DNA from: Ruminococcus sp.
GTDB taxonomy: Bacteria > Bacillota > Clostridia > Oscillospirales > Ruminococcaceae
Assembly: GCA_015066935.1 (NCBI GenBank)
Contig: SVNK01000001.1
Coordinates: forward strand, 196,400-260,399
Direction of reading: 5' to 3'
Length of the DNA: 64,000 bases
The notes beneath the pieces are model-generated. The model was not told the DNA's origin. It saw only the letters and a program-made list of their open reading frames with translations, and did not search any database. A program made the position numbers and the translations under genes. Positions 25,269 to 34,713 of the stretch are shown here, one piece after another (position 1 is the stretch's first letter; every line of letters begins with the position of its first letter).

Positions 25269-25681
25269 GTATGTTCATAATCGAGGGAAATAATAACGGC
25301 TATCCCTGTATTCCCGAACTTACAAACAGCTTTGCCGTCATCCACAAGGCTCCCTTCTGGGACTTTTCTATGAAACTTTCGGATACCCTCAATAACGGCT
25401 ACCCCGTTATGATTCAGACTCCCGTCCCCGCAAGAACTTCCGATATGAAACCTGTCTTCCCCGATTTCTATATGCACTGCCTCGGCGAGGAATTTAACTG
25501 CGGCTATCCGTGTATACTTAAACTGGAGAATATCAGGCGTTCTGTCTTTTCGCACCTCTTCTTCAATAACCACCATGTCTCACGTCTTTTCTTCGGCTCT
25601 GAAGAACCTTCTGCCGCCTATTGCAACGGCCGCAAAGTCTACGGCAGAACCTATATACAGCATAAATCGCAGTTATCCTAG
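25265..25681 (+). CDS. Small protein with three NGYP repeats, unknown function
   Basis: The start ATG overlaps the previous stop (ATGA). The 138-residue product contains three spaced copies of a short motif: NNGYPCIPELTN, NNGYPVMIQT and NCGYPCILKLEN. It is rich in aromatic residues and His towards the end (FFNNHHVSRLFFG), followed by a basic Ser-rich tail. The family is not recognised. The repeats suggest a small beta-structured binding protein, perhaps the tip or adaptor of a fibre made by the two genes before it. Confidence 0.6.
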   Translation: MSMFIIEGNNNGYPCIPELTNSFAVIHKAPFWDFSMKLSDTLNNGYPVMIQTPVPARTSDMKPVFPDFYMHCLGEEFNCGYPCILKLENIRRSVFSHLFFNNHHVSRLFFGSEEPSAAYCNGRKVYGRTYIQHKSQLS

Positions 25682-25924
25682 TACCACCAGACCTATCGGG
25701 GAAAACCTTTCTGAGGAAAGGTTCTTCCCCGAACCCCTTTCCAAAGACTTTTAATACAAATTTCAGTGAGACAGGGCACTTATCATACAAACTAAAAAAT
25801 TTCCAAGTATATCAGCGTGCCCTGTCTCACTGAAATTTCATACTGAAAGTTTTAGGGAGGGAGTTTGAGGGAGGACCCTTTTTCAAAAGGGTCTCCCTCA
25901 ATAAGTTTTGATGATACTATAATA
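25680..25924 (-). repeat. Giant-hairpin repeat, copy 2 (reverse orientation)
   Basis: The core (25694-25904) is the reverse complement of copies 1 and 3. Its tip stem is a perfect 16-bp match, CAGTGAGACAGGGCAC with GTGCCCTGTCTCACTG, different in sequence from copies 3 and 4. Outside the core, TAGTACCACC at left can pair with GATGATACTA at right, allowing G-U pairs. It follows the cassette stop directly and precedes the groES promoter. Confidence 0.8.
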
Positions 25925-25991
25925 AACTCCGATTCGTGCGAAGGGTTATTTGTGCAAAATTCCGAAAATTGAGAAAAGTTTGTGAATGTAC

Positions 25992-26019
25992 TTGATTTAT
26001 TAAAAAAACATGGTAAAAT
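25992..26019 (+). promoter_or_regulatory. Promoter of the groESL operon
   Basis: TTGATT and TAAAAT are separated by 16 bp and lie directly upstream of the CIRCE operator, which would cover the transcription start. Confidence 0.75.
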
Positions 26020-26023
26020 ATAG

Positions 26024-26050
26024 TTAGCACTCAATTAAAGAGAGTGCTAA
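26024..26050 (+). promoter_or_regulatory. CIRCE operator (HrcA binding site)
   Basis: TTAGCACTC-N9-GAGTGCTAA is a perfect match to the CIRCE inverted repeat. HrcA bound here represses groESL until misfolded proteins titrate GroEL. hrcA itself is not in the window. Confidence 0.98.
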
Positions 26051-26077
26051 ACCAAACAGTTTCAGGAGGTATATATA

Positions 26078-26350
26078 ATGAATATCAGACCTTTACAGGA
26101 CAGAATCGTTGTAAAAATGGTTGAGGCTGAGGAGACTACAAAGGGCGGCATTATTCTTTCAGGCTCCGCAAAGGAGAAGCCTGAGGTTGCTGAGGTAGTA
26201 GAAGTAGGTCCGGGTACTTCCGACGTTAAAATGGAAGTAAAAAAGGGCGACAAGGTTCTTATTTCGAAATATTCGGGAACAAATGTAAAGCTTGAGGGCG
26301 AAGAGTACATCATCGTTAAGATGGAGGACGTTCTCGCAGTTGTAGACTGA
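26078..26350 (+). CDS. groS: Co-chaperonin GroES
   Basis: This is the seven-fold lid of the GroEL folding chamber. The 90-residue sequence starts MNIRPLQDRIVVKMVEAEE and carries the mobile-loop region ETTKGGIILSGSAKEKP, as in Gram-positive GroES. AGGAGG stands before the start. It is first in the CIRCE-controlled operon, 58 nt ahead of groL. Confidence 0.98.
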   Translation: MNIRPLQDRIVVKMVEAEETTKGGIILSGSAKEKPEVAEVVEVGPGTSDVKMEVKKGDKVLISKYSGTNVKLEGEEYIIVKMEDVLAVVD

Positions 26351-26402
26351 GCTTGAAACTCTTTCACAGGTTCACATTTCATAATATATTATAAGGAGTT
26401 AG

Positions 26403-28031
<1,629 letters not shown>

Positions 28032-28042
28032 TAAGTAAAACT

Positions 28043-28341
28043 AAACCCGTTTAACTGTAACGTTTTAAAGGAGTTTTACATGCATTATTGAGGAAAACCC
28101 TTTTGAAAAAGGGTTATTCCTCAAACTCCTTTCCTAAAACTTTCAGTATGAAATTTCAGCCCCATAGGGTGCATCCAGTAATTTCTGAACTCCGTGTTCA
28201 TCTGGAATATGCACCCTATGGGGCTGAAATTTGTATTAAAAGTCTTTGGAAGGGGGTTCGGGGGAGAACCTTTCCTCAGAAAGGTTTCACCCGATAAATA
28301 CGTATAAAGTTCCTGTAAAAGCATTACAGTAAGACGGGTTT
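28043..28341 (+). repeat. Giant-hairpin repeat, copy 3
   Basis: The core (28085-28300) matches copy 1. The central stem is a perfect 24-bp pairing (28151-28174 with 28209-28232) whose tip CCCCATAGGGTGCAT differs from copies 1 and 2. The outer arms AAACCCGTTTAACTGTAA and TTACAGTAAGACGGGTTT pair 16 of 18. Lying between convergent groL and serS, the structure could end both transcripts. Confidence 0.82.
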
Positions 28342-28345
28342 GGAT

Positions 28346-29638
28346 TTACTTCTTATCAGGTACTTTGATGAGGTCTTTACGCATATAGGGCTGGAGAGCC
28401 TCGGGAATTCTGATACTGCCGTCCTCGTTGAGGTTATTTTCGAGGAATGCAATGAGCATTCTTGGCGGTGCTACGACTGTATTGTTGAGTGTATGAGCGA
28501 AGTACTTTTCGCCGTCGGCGGTCTTGACTCTGATACCGAGACGTCTTGCCTGAGCGTCGCCGAGATTTGAGCAGCTTCCGACCTCGAAATACTTCTTCTG
28601 ACGTGGCGACCATGCCTCAACGTCGATACTCTTAACCTTGAGGTCAGCGAGGTCTCCCGAACAGCACTCAAGAGTTCTCACGGGAATATCGAGTGTACGG
28701 AAGAACTCAACGGTGTAGTTGTAGAGCTTGTGGAACCAATCCATGCTCTCCTCTGGCTTGCAGACAACAATCATTTCCTGCTTTTCGAACTGGTGGATAC
28801 GGTAAACGCCACGCTCCTCGATACCGTGAGCGCCAACCTCCTTACGGAAGCAGGGAGAATAGCTTGTGAGGGTCTGGGGGAGCTCGTCCTCGGAAATAAT
28901 TGTGTCGATGAACTTACCAATCATTGAATGTTCGCTTGTACCGATGAGGTAGAGGTCCTCACCCTCGATCTTGTACATCATTCCCTCCATTTCAGCGAAG
29001 CTCATAACGCCTGTAACGACGTCGCTTCTGATCATAAAGGGAGGAATATAGTATGTGAAACCTTTGTCAATCATGAAATCCCTTGCGTAGGAGAGGATGC
29101 AGCTCTGGAGCTGAGCGATGTCTCCGCAGAGGTAGTAGAAGCCGTTTCCGCTTGTTTTTCTTGCACTGTCGAGGTCGATTCCGTTGACCTTTTCCATGAT
29201 GTCCACGTGATAGGGAACCTCAAATGCGGGAACTGCGGGTGCTCCAAAACGCTCAACCTCGACGTTTTCGCTGTCGTCCTTACCGATCGGAACGCTGTCG
29301 TCGATAATATTCGGAATCACGAGCATGATTTCTCTGATGTCAGCCTCAAGCTTGACTTCAAGAGCCTCCATTTCGGTGAGTTTTGCACCGATTTCAGCTA
29401 CTTCTGCCTTGATTTTTTCAGCCTCGTCCTTCATGCCCTTAGCCATGAAACCGCCGATTTCCTTACTCTTTACCTTACGCTGGTTACGGAGGCTGTCGCA
29501 CTCAACCTTAGTCTCTCTGAACTGTCTGTCGAGGTCGATAACCTTATCGACGAGCTCAATTTTGCTGTCCTGGAACTTCTTTTTAATATTTTCTTTAACT
29601 AATTCAGGGTTTGCCCTGAGAAATTTAATATCTAACAT
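28346..29638 (-). CDS. serS: Seryl-tRNA synthetase
   Basis: This class II synthetase charges tRNA-Ser. The N-terminal 110 residues form the long antiparallel tRNA-binding coiled coil (rich in Lys/Glu, QFRETKVECDSLRNQRKVKS). The core shows motif 2, CFRKEVGAHGIEERGVYRIHQFEK, and near the C-terminus motif 3, NNTVVAPPRMLIAFLENN. The length of 430 aa is standard. It follows parB by 27 nt in the same direction, so it is likely read from the parAB transcript. No T-box is visible before it. Confidence 0.97.
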   Translation of the reverse strand: MLDIKFLRANPELVKENIKKKFQDSKIELVDKVIDLDRQFRETKVECDSLRNQRKVKSKEIGGFMAKGMKDEAEKIKAEVAEIGAKLTEMEALEVKLEADIREIMLVIPNIIDDSVPIGKDDSENVEVERFGAPAVPAFEVPYHVDIMEKVNGIDLDSARKTSGNGFYYLCGDIAQLQSCILSYARDFMIDKGFTYYIPPFMIRSDVVTGVMSFAEMEGMMYKIEGEDLYLIGTSEHSMIGKFIDTIISEDELPQTLTSYSPCFRKEVGAHGIEERGVYRIHQFEKQEMIVVCKPEESMDWFHKLYNYTVEFFRTLDIPVRTLECCSGDLADLKVKSIDVEAWSPRQKKYFEVGSCSNLGDAQARRLGIRVKTADGEKYFAHTLNNTVVAPPRMLIAFLENNLNEDGSIRIPEALQPYMRKDLIKVPDKK

Positions 29639-29665
29639 TTAACTTACTCCTGTCTTATATTGAAT

Positions 29666-30523
29666 TTATTCTTTTGCAAGCTTATCTGCGAGTGCGGCAA
29701 GGTCCTCTTTATCGTAAAATTCAAGAATCAGAGCACCTTTATTCTTGCCGTAATCGACCTTGACCTTACGTCCGAGCCTCTCGTTGAGCGACAACTCCAT
29801 CTCCACGAAGTAATTGTCTATTCTCTTGTTTGACTTTTCGGAAGGTTCCGGCGGATTTTCGGTACTTTTACGAGCCGCATTCTCAACCTGTCGGACTGTC
29901 AGACCGCCGTCGGCAGCTCTCATAGCGGTATCGAGAAGGAGTGATTCATTCTCAAATCCGAGGAGTGCACGTCCGTGACCTGCCGAAATATCGCCGTTTT
30001 CGAGCATTTTCACAACGGGCTTCGGCAAAGTGAGAAGTCTCACGGAGTTTGCAATTGCCGAGCGTGAACGTCCGACCATTTTTGCAATCTGATCCTGAGT
30101 CATACCGAATTTTTCCAAAAGCTCGTTATAGCCGTTAGCCTCTTCAATGGGGTTGAGGTTCTCACGCTGGAGGTTCTCAATTATTGCGATCTGCATGGTC
30201 TCGGAATCGGAAAGTTCTTTAATATTGACCGGTACCTCGTCGAGACCAAGCATTCTTGCCGCACGCCATCTTCTCTCACCTGCGACAATCTGGTAACCGC
30301 CTGTTGAAAGCGGACGGACAAGAATCGGCTGAAGCATTCCGTGTTCTCTGATGGAATCAGCGAGTCCCGTTAAAGACTCATCGCTGAAAATTTTTCTGGG
30401 CTGATCACGATTCGGCTCGATTTCAGCAGTACGAAGAGTCGTTTTGACCCTCACTTCACTCGTATTTTCGCTGAAAAGTGTTCCGAGACCTGCCCCTAAA
30501 CCGCCTTTAGCCATATTTTTCAC
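29666..30523 (-). CDS. parB: Chromosome partitioning protein ParB (Spo0J)
   Basis: This CTP-dependent clamp loads at parS sites and recruits SMC near the origin. The N-terminal nuclease-like domain has the CTP/parS motif VAGERRWRAARMLG, then ENLQRENLNPIEEANGY, and a KorB-type HTH (MTQDQIAKMVGRSRSAIANSVRLL). The C-terminal dimerisation domain ends the 285-residue protein. The track uses a GTG start; an ATG three codons in (MAKGGLGAGLG) is equally plausible because the AAAGGAG is rather far from both. Its targets, four parS sites, lie within 5 kb. Confidence 0.96.
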   Translation of the reverse strand: MKNMAKGGLGAGLGTLFSENTSEVRVKTTLRTAEIEPNRDQPRKIFSDESLTGLADSIREHGMLQPILVRPLSTGGYQIVAGERRWRAARMLGLDEVPVNIKELSDSETMQIAIIENLQRENLNPIEEANGYNELLEKFGMTQDQIAKMVGRSRSAIANSVRLLTLPKPVVKMLENGDISAGHGRALLGFENESLLLDTAMRAADGGLTVRQVENAARKSTENPPEPSEKSNKRIDNYFVEMELSLNERLGRKVKVDYGKNKGALILEFYDKEDLAALADKLAKE

Positions 30524-30554
30524 ACATCACAAAGGGATGATACTCCTTTCCGGA

Positions 30555-31364
30555 TTATTTTTTGAACGTGAAGATGCCCCTGCGTTTCTTTTTCGGGAGT
30601 TCAAGAGCTTCTCCGAGCAGTTCGTGACATACAAGCTCGTAGCTTTCGGCACCTTTTGACGTTTTATCATAGTACATTACAGGTTTTCCGTGACTTGGAG
30701 CCTCGGAAATACGCACATTGCGAGGGATTTTAGTCTCAAAAACCTTATCGGGGAAGTACTTTTCGACCTCAGCCACAACGTCGTTTGCGACATTCAGTCT
30801 GCCGTCAAACATTGTAAAGAGAATACCCTCGATTTCAAGAGACGGATTATAGTTGCTCTTGACAATTTTAATGGTATTCACAAGCTGCGAGAGGCCCTCG
30901 AGAGCGTAAAATTCCGCAAGCATGGGGACGATTATGCTGTCGGCAGCAACGAGACAGTTGATTGTAATCGTACCGAGTGCAGGAGGACAATCAATAATTA
31001 TGTAATCGTAGTCTTCCTTGCAGCTGAGGAGCTGCATTTTAAGTCTATTGACACGATTTTCGTTGCTTGCAAGCTCAATTTCACAGCCTGCGAGGTCTTC
31101 CGTAGCAGGGACGATTGAGACTCCCTTGAATTCCGTCTCAATAACAGCCTCCTGAATACGTGCCTTTCCCGTCATGATGTCGTAAGTACTAATCTCGACG
31201 GATTTTTTCTTTATTCCGAAACCGGTAGTTGAATTTCCCTGCGGATCGGCGTCCACACAGAGGATTTTCATATCACGGGAGCCAAAATATGCCGCAATAT
31301 TTATGACGGTTGTGGATTTTCCGACTCCGCCCTTCTGATTGGCAACAGCAATAATTTTGCCCAT
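30555..31364 (-). CDS. parA: Chromosome partitioning ATPase ParA (Soj)
   Basis: This deviant-Walker ATPase works with ParB in origin segregation and, in Bacillus, modulates DnaA. The P-loop ANQKGGVGKSTTVINIAA has both signature lysines, Walker B is YDYIIIDCPPALG, and PQGNSTTGFG follows the DAD motif. Length of 269 aa, slightly longer than Soj, with a basic C-terminal tail LPKKKRRGIFTFKK that may help non-specific DNA binding. It precedes parB by 31 nt. Confidence 0.97.
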   Translation of the reverse strand: MGKIIAVANQKGGVGKSTTVINIAAYFGSRDMKILCVDADPQGNSTTGFGIKKKSVEISTYDIMTGKARIQEAVIETEFKGVSIVPATEDLAGCEIELASNENRVNRLKMQLLSCKEDYDYIIIDCPPALGTITINCLVAADSIIVPMLAEFYALEGLSQLVNTIKIVKSNYNPSLEIEGILFTMFDGRLNVANDVVAEVEKYFPDKVFETKIPRNVRISEAPSHGKPVMYYDKTSKGAESYELVCHELLGEALELPKKKRRGIFTFKK

Positions 31365-31478
31365 AAAATCTTCCTTTCATGTTCATCGTACGAAAAACTT
31401 TCGTAAATCGCTTTCTTAAATATTATACCACTTTTTTCGCACAATGTAAATATGTAAAAGGAATTTTTTTCGATAAAT

Positions 31479-31494
31479 TGTTTCACGTGAAACA
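31479..31494. promoter_or_regulatory. parS site 1
   Basis: TGTTTCACGTGAAACA is a perfect 16-bp palindromic parS, placed in the gap between parA and the noc-like gene, where it could also influence parAB expression. Confidence 0.97.
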
Positions 31495-31555
31495 TTTCGT
31501 GGCTGAAAGTGTATTAATATGAATAATATTCACTTAATGACGTTTTTTCTGCATT

Positions 31556-31963
31556 TTATTCATTATTTATAAGACTGAAAGAACACGATCCAGCCGATAT
31601 TTTATAATTTGACCTTATATACTCATCTATAAGCCGCTCTGAGGATTCCACGTTCATTCGATTCTGAATGATTTGCTCAATCAATTTGAGTCTTTCATCG
31701 GAACTGCCAATTCTCAGAAGAGCTCGTGCATGACGCTCGGTAAGTTTATTTTCAGTAATAATACTGCGTTCATCGTCACTCATTCTAAGTAATCTGAGCT
31801 TATTAGCGATAGTGCTCTGAGCCATACCGAGTTTCAATGCGGCATTTTCCTGCGTAAGACCGTTATTTTTAATAAAATCTGATAATTTCATTGCGTCTTC
31901 AAAAAAATTCTTTTCCGATATTGTTTCACGTGAAACATTTTTTGCATCAATTAATCCAAGCAT
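31556..31963 (-). CDS. Free-standing KorB/Noc-type helix-turn-helix protein (short Noc relative)
   Basis: By position (rsmG, this gene, parA, parB) it occupies the place of Bacillus noc. The 135-residue product has only the central HTH (GLTQENAALKLGMAQSTIANKLRLL, then LTERHARALLRI) found in ParB and Noc. The N-terminal CTP-binding domain with the GERRW motif is absent, and the C-terminal segment is short. The start MLGLIDAKN (AGAGGAAG upstream) is preferred over the track start 29 codons earlier. A parS site is embedded in its own codons for VSRET. It could bind parS or Noc-like sites without the clamp activity, or be a decayed noc. The ORF is intact. Confidence 0.8.
   Translation of the reverse strand: MLGLIDAKNVSRETISEKNFFEDAMKLSDFIKNNGLTQENAALKLGMAQSTIANKLRLLRMSDDERSIITENKLTERHARALLRIGSSDERLKLIEQIIQNRMNVESSERLIDEYIRSNYKISAGSCSFSLINNE
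31922..31937. promoter_or_regulatory. parS site 2 (inside the noc-like gene)
   Basis: A perfect TGTTTCACGTGAAACA lies within codons 14-18 of the noc-like gene, encoding VSRET. Confidence 0.97.
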
Positions 31964-32095
31964 AGTATACTTCCTCTTATTTAACTCGGGACTAACCCTG
32001 TACCTTAATTCTACCATTATGCGGAAATAATTTCCATACAAAAAATACACCGAAATATGATATTCCGGTGTATAATTATCAATTATTCGACTTAT

Positions 32096-32800
32096 TTAAA
32101 GTGATTTTTTCTTAATCTGACTGCTATTTCTGGGATATTTGGTCGGAGTCTGCGATATTTTTTTGACAAGTACTATTTTTCTTTCTTCAGATTCGAGCTG
32201 ATATTCTTCGACACGCTCAATAGTGCCACCAAGAATTTTAACGGCATTTTCGGACGAATTTATGTCCTCTGAGGGACCCTTCATTGCTGCAAAATATCCT
32301 CCCACCTTTACAAATGGCAGACAATATTCACTAAGTAAAGACATATTTGCAACTGCTCTTGCACAAGAAATGTCGAATTTTTCTCTGTATTCAGGTAATT
32401 TGGCGATGTCCTCGGCTCTTCCGTGAACAAATTCTGCATCAATATCGAGACGATTAGAAAGTTCCTTCAAGAAATTTATTCTTTTATTCAGACTATCAAG
32501 CAACGTCAGTTTAATTGCAGGACGGTAAATTTTTACAGGAACGGACGGAAAACCTGCACCCGTTCCGACATCAATAATCGACGTATTATCACCCAAATTG
32601 ACATATTTCGTCAGAAGAATACTATCAATAAAATGCTTTATAAGAATTTCTGAAGGCTCCGTAATTGCGGTCAGATTGACCATTTTATTATAGTCAACGA
32701 GAAATTCTGCATAAATATCCAGCTTTTTGTACTGTTTCTCAGTGAGTTCGAGTCCATAATTCTTGAATTTATCTAAACATATAGTATATTCCGGTAGCAT
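32096..32800 (-). CDS. rsmG: 16S rRNA (guanine527-N7)-methyltransferase
   Basis: This SAM-dependent enzyme methylates G527 of 16S rRNA. The 234-residue protein has the SAM motif IIDVGTGAGFPSVPVKI and the downstream CARAVANMSLLSEYCLP signature of GidB/RsmG. The track start lies inside mnmG; the ATG with CGGAGGG, two bases past the mnmG stop, is the right one. The C-terminal tail is lysine rich (SSQIKKKSL). The gene is tightly coupled to mnmG, as in most Firmicutes. Confidence 0.96.
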   Translation of the reverse strand: MLPEYTICLDKFKNYGLELTEKQYKKLDIYAEFLVDYNKMVNLTAITEPSEILIKHFIDSILLTKYVNLGDNTSIIDVGTGAGFPSVPVKIYRPAIKLTLLDSLNKRINFLKELSNRLDIDAEFVHGRAEDIAKLPEYREKFDISCARAVANMSLLSEYCLPFVKVGGYFAAMKGPSEDINSSENAVKILGGTIERVEEYQLESEERKIVLVKKISQTPTKYPRNSSQIKKKSL

Positions 32801-32801
32801 T

Positions 32802-34679
32802 TTAACCCTCCGTTTCTTGATGAAGCCATACTGCAAGAAGATTTATATCGGCAGGAGAAACGCCCGAAATTCGTGATGCCTGTCCCAACGACAACGGTTT
32901 AACCCTGTTGAGCTTCTCTGCCGCTTCAAGACGAAGACCCCTAATTCGGCTATAATCCGTGTTTTCAGGCATTTTTTTATTCTCAAATCGACGCATCTGC
33001 TCAATCTGTGCAAGCTGCTTCGAAATGTAACCTTCGTATTTTATTTCAAGCTCTACCTGTTCACAGACTTCGTCAGAAAGTTCAGGACGATTGGGGTCAA
33101 AACGCTTTAAATCGACATAATTAAGCTGAGGACGACGTATCAGGTCAGCCATTTTACACCCTGTTGAAAGTTCTGATGTATCCTTAGTCAACAAATATTG
33201 ATTCAATTCAACTGACGGCGAAACATTTGTAGTCGAAACACGCTTAATCTCAGCATTTATCTGCTCAATTTTACGTTCCAGCTTCTCAATTGTTTCACGT
33301 GAAACAAGTCCGACCTTGTATCCGATAGGCATCAGACGACGGTCAGCGTTGTCCTGACGGAGAATCAGACGGTACTCACTTCTAGAAGTCATCATTCTAT
33401 AAGGGTCTGAACAACCTTTAGTCACGAGATCATCGACGAGAGTTCCGATGTATGAGCTTGCTCTGTCAAGAATCATCGGCTCTCTTCCGAGGATTTTCAG
33501 TGCAGCGTTTACACCGGCAACCATACCCTGTGCGGCAGCCTCCTCATAACCTGAGCTGCCATTAAACTGACCAGCACCGTAAAGTCCCTGTAAATTCTTG
33601 AATTCAAGTGTACAATTAAGCTGTAACGGGTCACAGCAATCGTACTCAATGGCATATGCAGGTCTCATAATTTCGACATTTTCTAGTCCCTTGATTGTTT
33701 TAAGAAAGGACAGCTGGACATCTTCGGGTAATGACGACGACATTCCCTGTAAATAATATTCCTCTGTGTATAAACCCATTGGTTCAACGAAAAGCTGATG
33801 CCTCGGTTTATCGGAAAATCTAACGATTTTATCTTCAATTGACGGACAATATCTCGGTCCGACGCCTTCAATTCTGCCTGAATACAGGGGAGAACGGTCA
33901 AGATTCGAAAGTATGACCTCATGCGTTTTACTATTAGTATATGACACAAAACAACTAACTTTATTTTCAAGCGTTGACTTGTCTGTTTCGAATGAAAATG
34001 GAACAATATCGTCGTCGCCGTCCTGACGTTCCATAGCGTCAAAATTAATACTGCGGCGAGCAACTCTGCACGGTGTTCCTGTCTTGAAACGACGCAGTTC
34101 AATACCATTATCAATCAAACTCTGAGAAAGCGAAGTACTTGGAAGTGCAGCATCCGGTCCACTTTCATATGAAACTTCACCGATGTGAATCTTTCCCTTG
34201 AGGTACGTTCCGGTGGCAATAATCACCGCTTTAACGGCGTATTCTGCACCTAATGACGTTCTGACACCAATAATTTTACCGTCTTCCGTTAAAATTTCTG
34301 ACACTTCAGCCTGCTTTATGCAAAGATTCTCCTGCTTTTCACAGACATTTTTCATGTAATTGTGGTACATCACACGGTCTGCCTGAACTCTAAGACTGTG
34401 AACCGCAGGTCCTTTTCCTCTGTTTAGCATTCTGCTCTGAATGAAACATTTATCCGCAGCCTTACCCATTTCACCGCCAAGTGCGTCGATTTCACGTACA
34501 AGATGTCCCTTCGCTGTACCACCAATCGACGGATTACAGGGCATATTTGCAATCTGGTCGAGTGAAATCGTGAACATAACGGTCCTGCATCCAAGTCGTG
34601 CCGACGCCAAAGCAGCTTCAACGCCTGCATGACCTGCACCAACCACCGCAACGTCAAATTCTCCCATTTTATATGACAT
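32802..34679 (-). CDS. mnmG: tRNA uridine-34 modification enzyme MnmG (GidA)
   Basis: This FAD enzyme works with MnmE to make 5-carboxymethylaminomethyl uridine at tRNA wobble positions. The N-terminal FAD motif [19 protein letters not shown], the GidA signatures [22 protein letters not shown] and [16 protein letters not shown], and the helical C-terminal domain are all present in 625 residues, the normal length. A parS site is embedded in the codons for LVSRETIEK. The mnmE gene is upstream and probably in the same message. Confidence 0.97.
   Translation of the reverse strand: MSYKMGEFDVAVVGAGHAGVEAALASARLGCRTVMFTISLDQIANMPCNPSIGGTAKGHLVREIDALGGEMGKAADKCFIQSRMLNRGKGPAVHSLRVQADRVMYHNYMKNVCEKQENLCIKQAEVSEILTEDGKIIGVRTSLGAEYAVKAVIIATGTYLKGKIHIGEVSYESGPDAALPSTSLSQSLIDNGIELRRFKTGTPCRVARRSINFDAMERQDGDDDIVPFSFETDKSTLENKVSCFVSYTNSKTHEVILSNLDRSPLYSGRIEGVGPRYCPSIEDKIVRFSDKPRHQLFVEPMGLYTEEYYLQGMSSSLPEDVQLSFLKTIKGLENVEIMRPAYAIEYDCCDPLQLNCTLEFKNLQGLYGAGQFNGSSGYEEAAAQGMVAGVNAALKILGREPMILDRASSYIGTLVDDLVTKGCSDPYRMMTSRSEYRLILRQDNADRRLMPIGYKVGLVSRETIEKLERKIEQINAEIKRVSTTNVSPSVELNQYLLTKDTSELSTGCKMADLIRRPQLNYVDLKRFDPNRPELSDEVCEQVELEIKYEGYISKQLAQIEQMRRFENKKMPENTDYSRIRGLRLEAAEKLNRVKPLSLGQASRISGVSPADINLLAVWLHQETEG
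33291..33306. promoter_or_regulatory. parS site 3 (inside mnmG)
   Basis: A perfect TGTTTCACGTGAAACA within mnmG coding sequence, again encoding VSRET. Confidence 0.97.
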
Positions 34680-34697
34680 AAAATTCTCCTTAAAATT

Positions 34698-34713
34698 GTT
34701 TCACGTGAAACAT
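34698..34713. promoter_or_regulatory. parS site 4 (between mnmG and mnmE)
   Basis: A perfect TGTTTCACGTGAAACA lies in the 34-bp gap between the mnmE stop and the mnmG ribosome binding site. Confidence 0.97.

Noticed and set aside
23687-25681. Three-gene cassette as part of a prophage
   Set aside because: No integrase, repressor, terminase, capsid, holin or attachment-site duplication within reach.
28080-28091. AAAGGAG followed by ATG-CAT-TAT-TGA after groL, as a gene beheaded by the repeat
   Set aside because: The same bases form part of the outer stem that pairs with TGTAAAA on the other side, and no continuation of a gene is seen past the element.
28928-29602. Long plus-strand ORF opposite serS
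   Set aside because: Shadow of a clear, conserved serS; no ribosome binding site and Cys/Val-rich translation typical of antisense frames.
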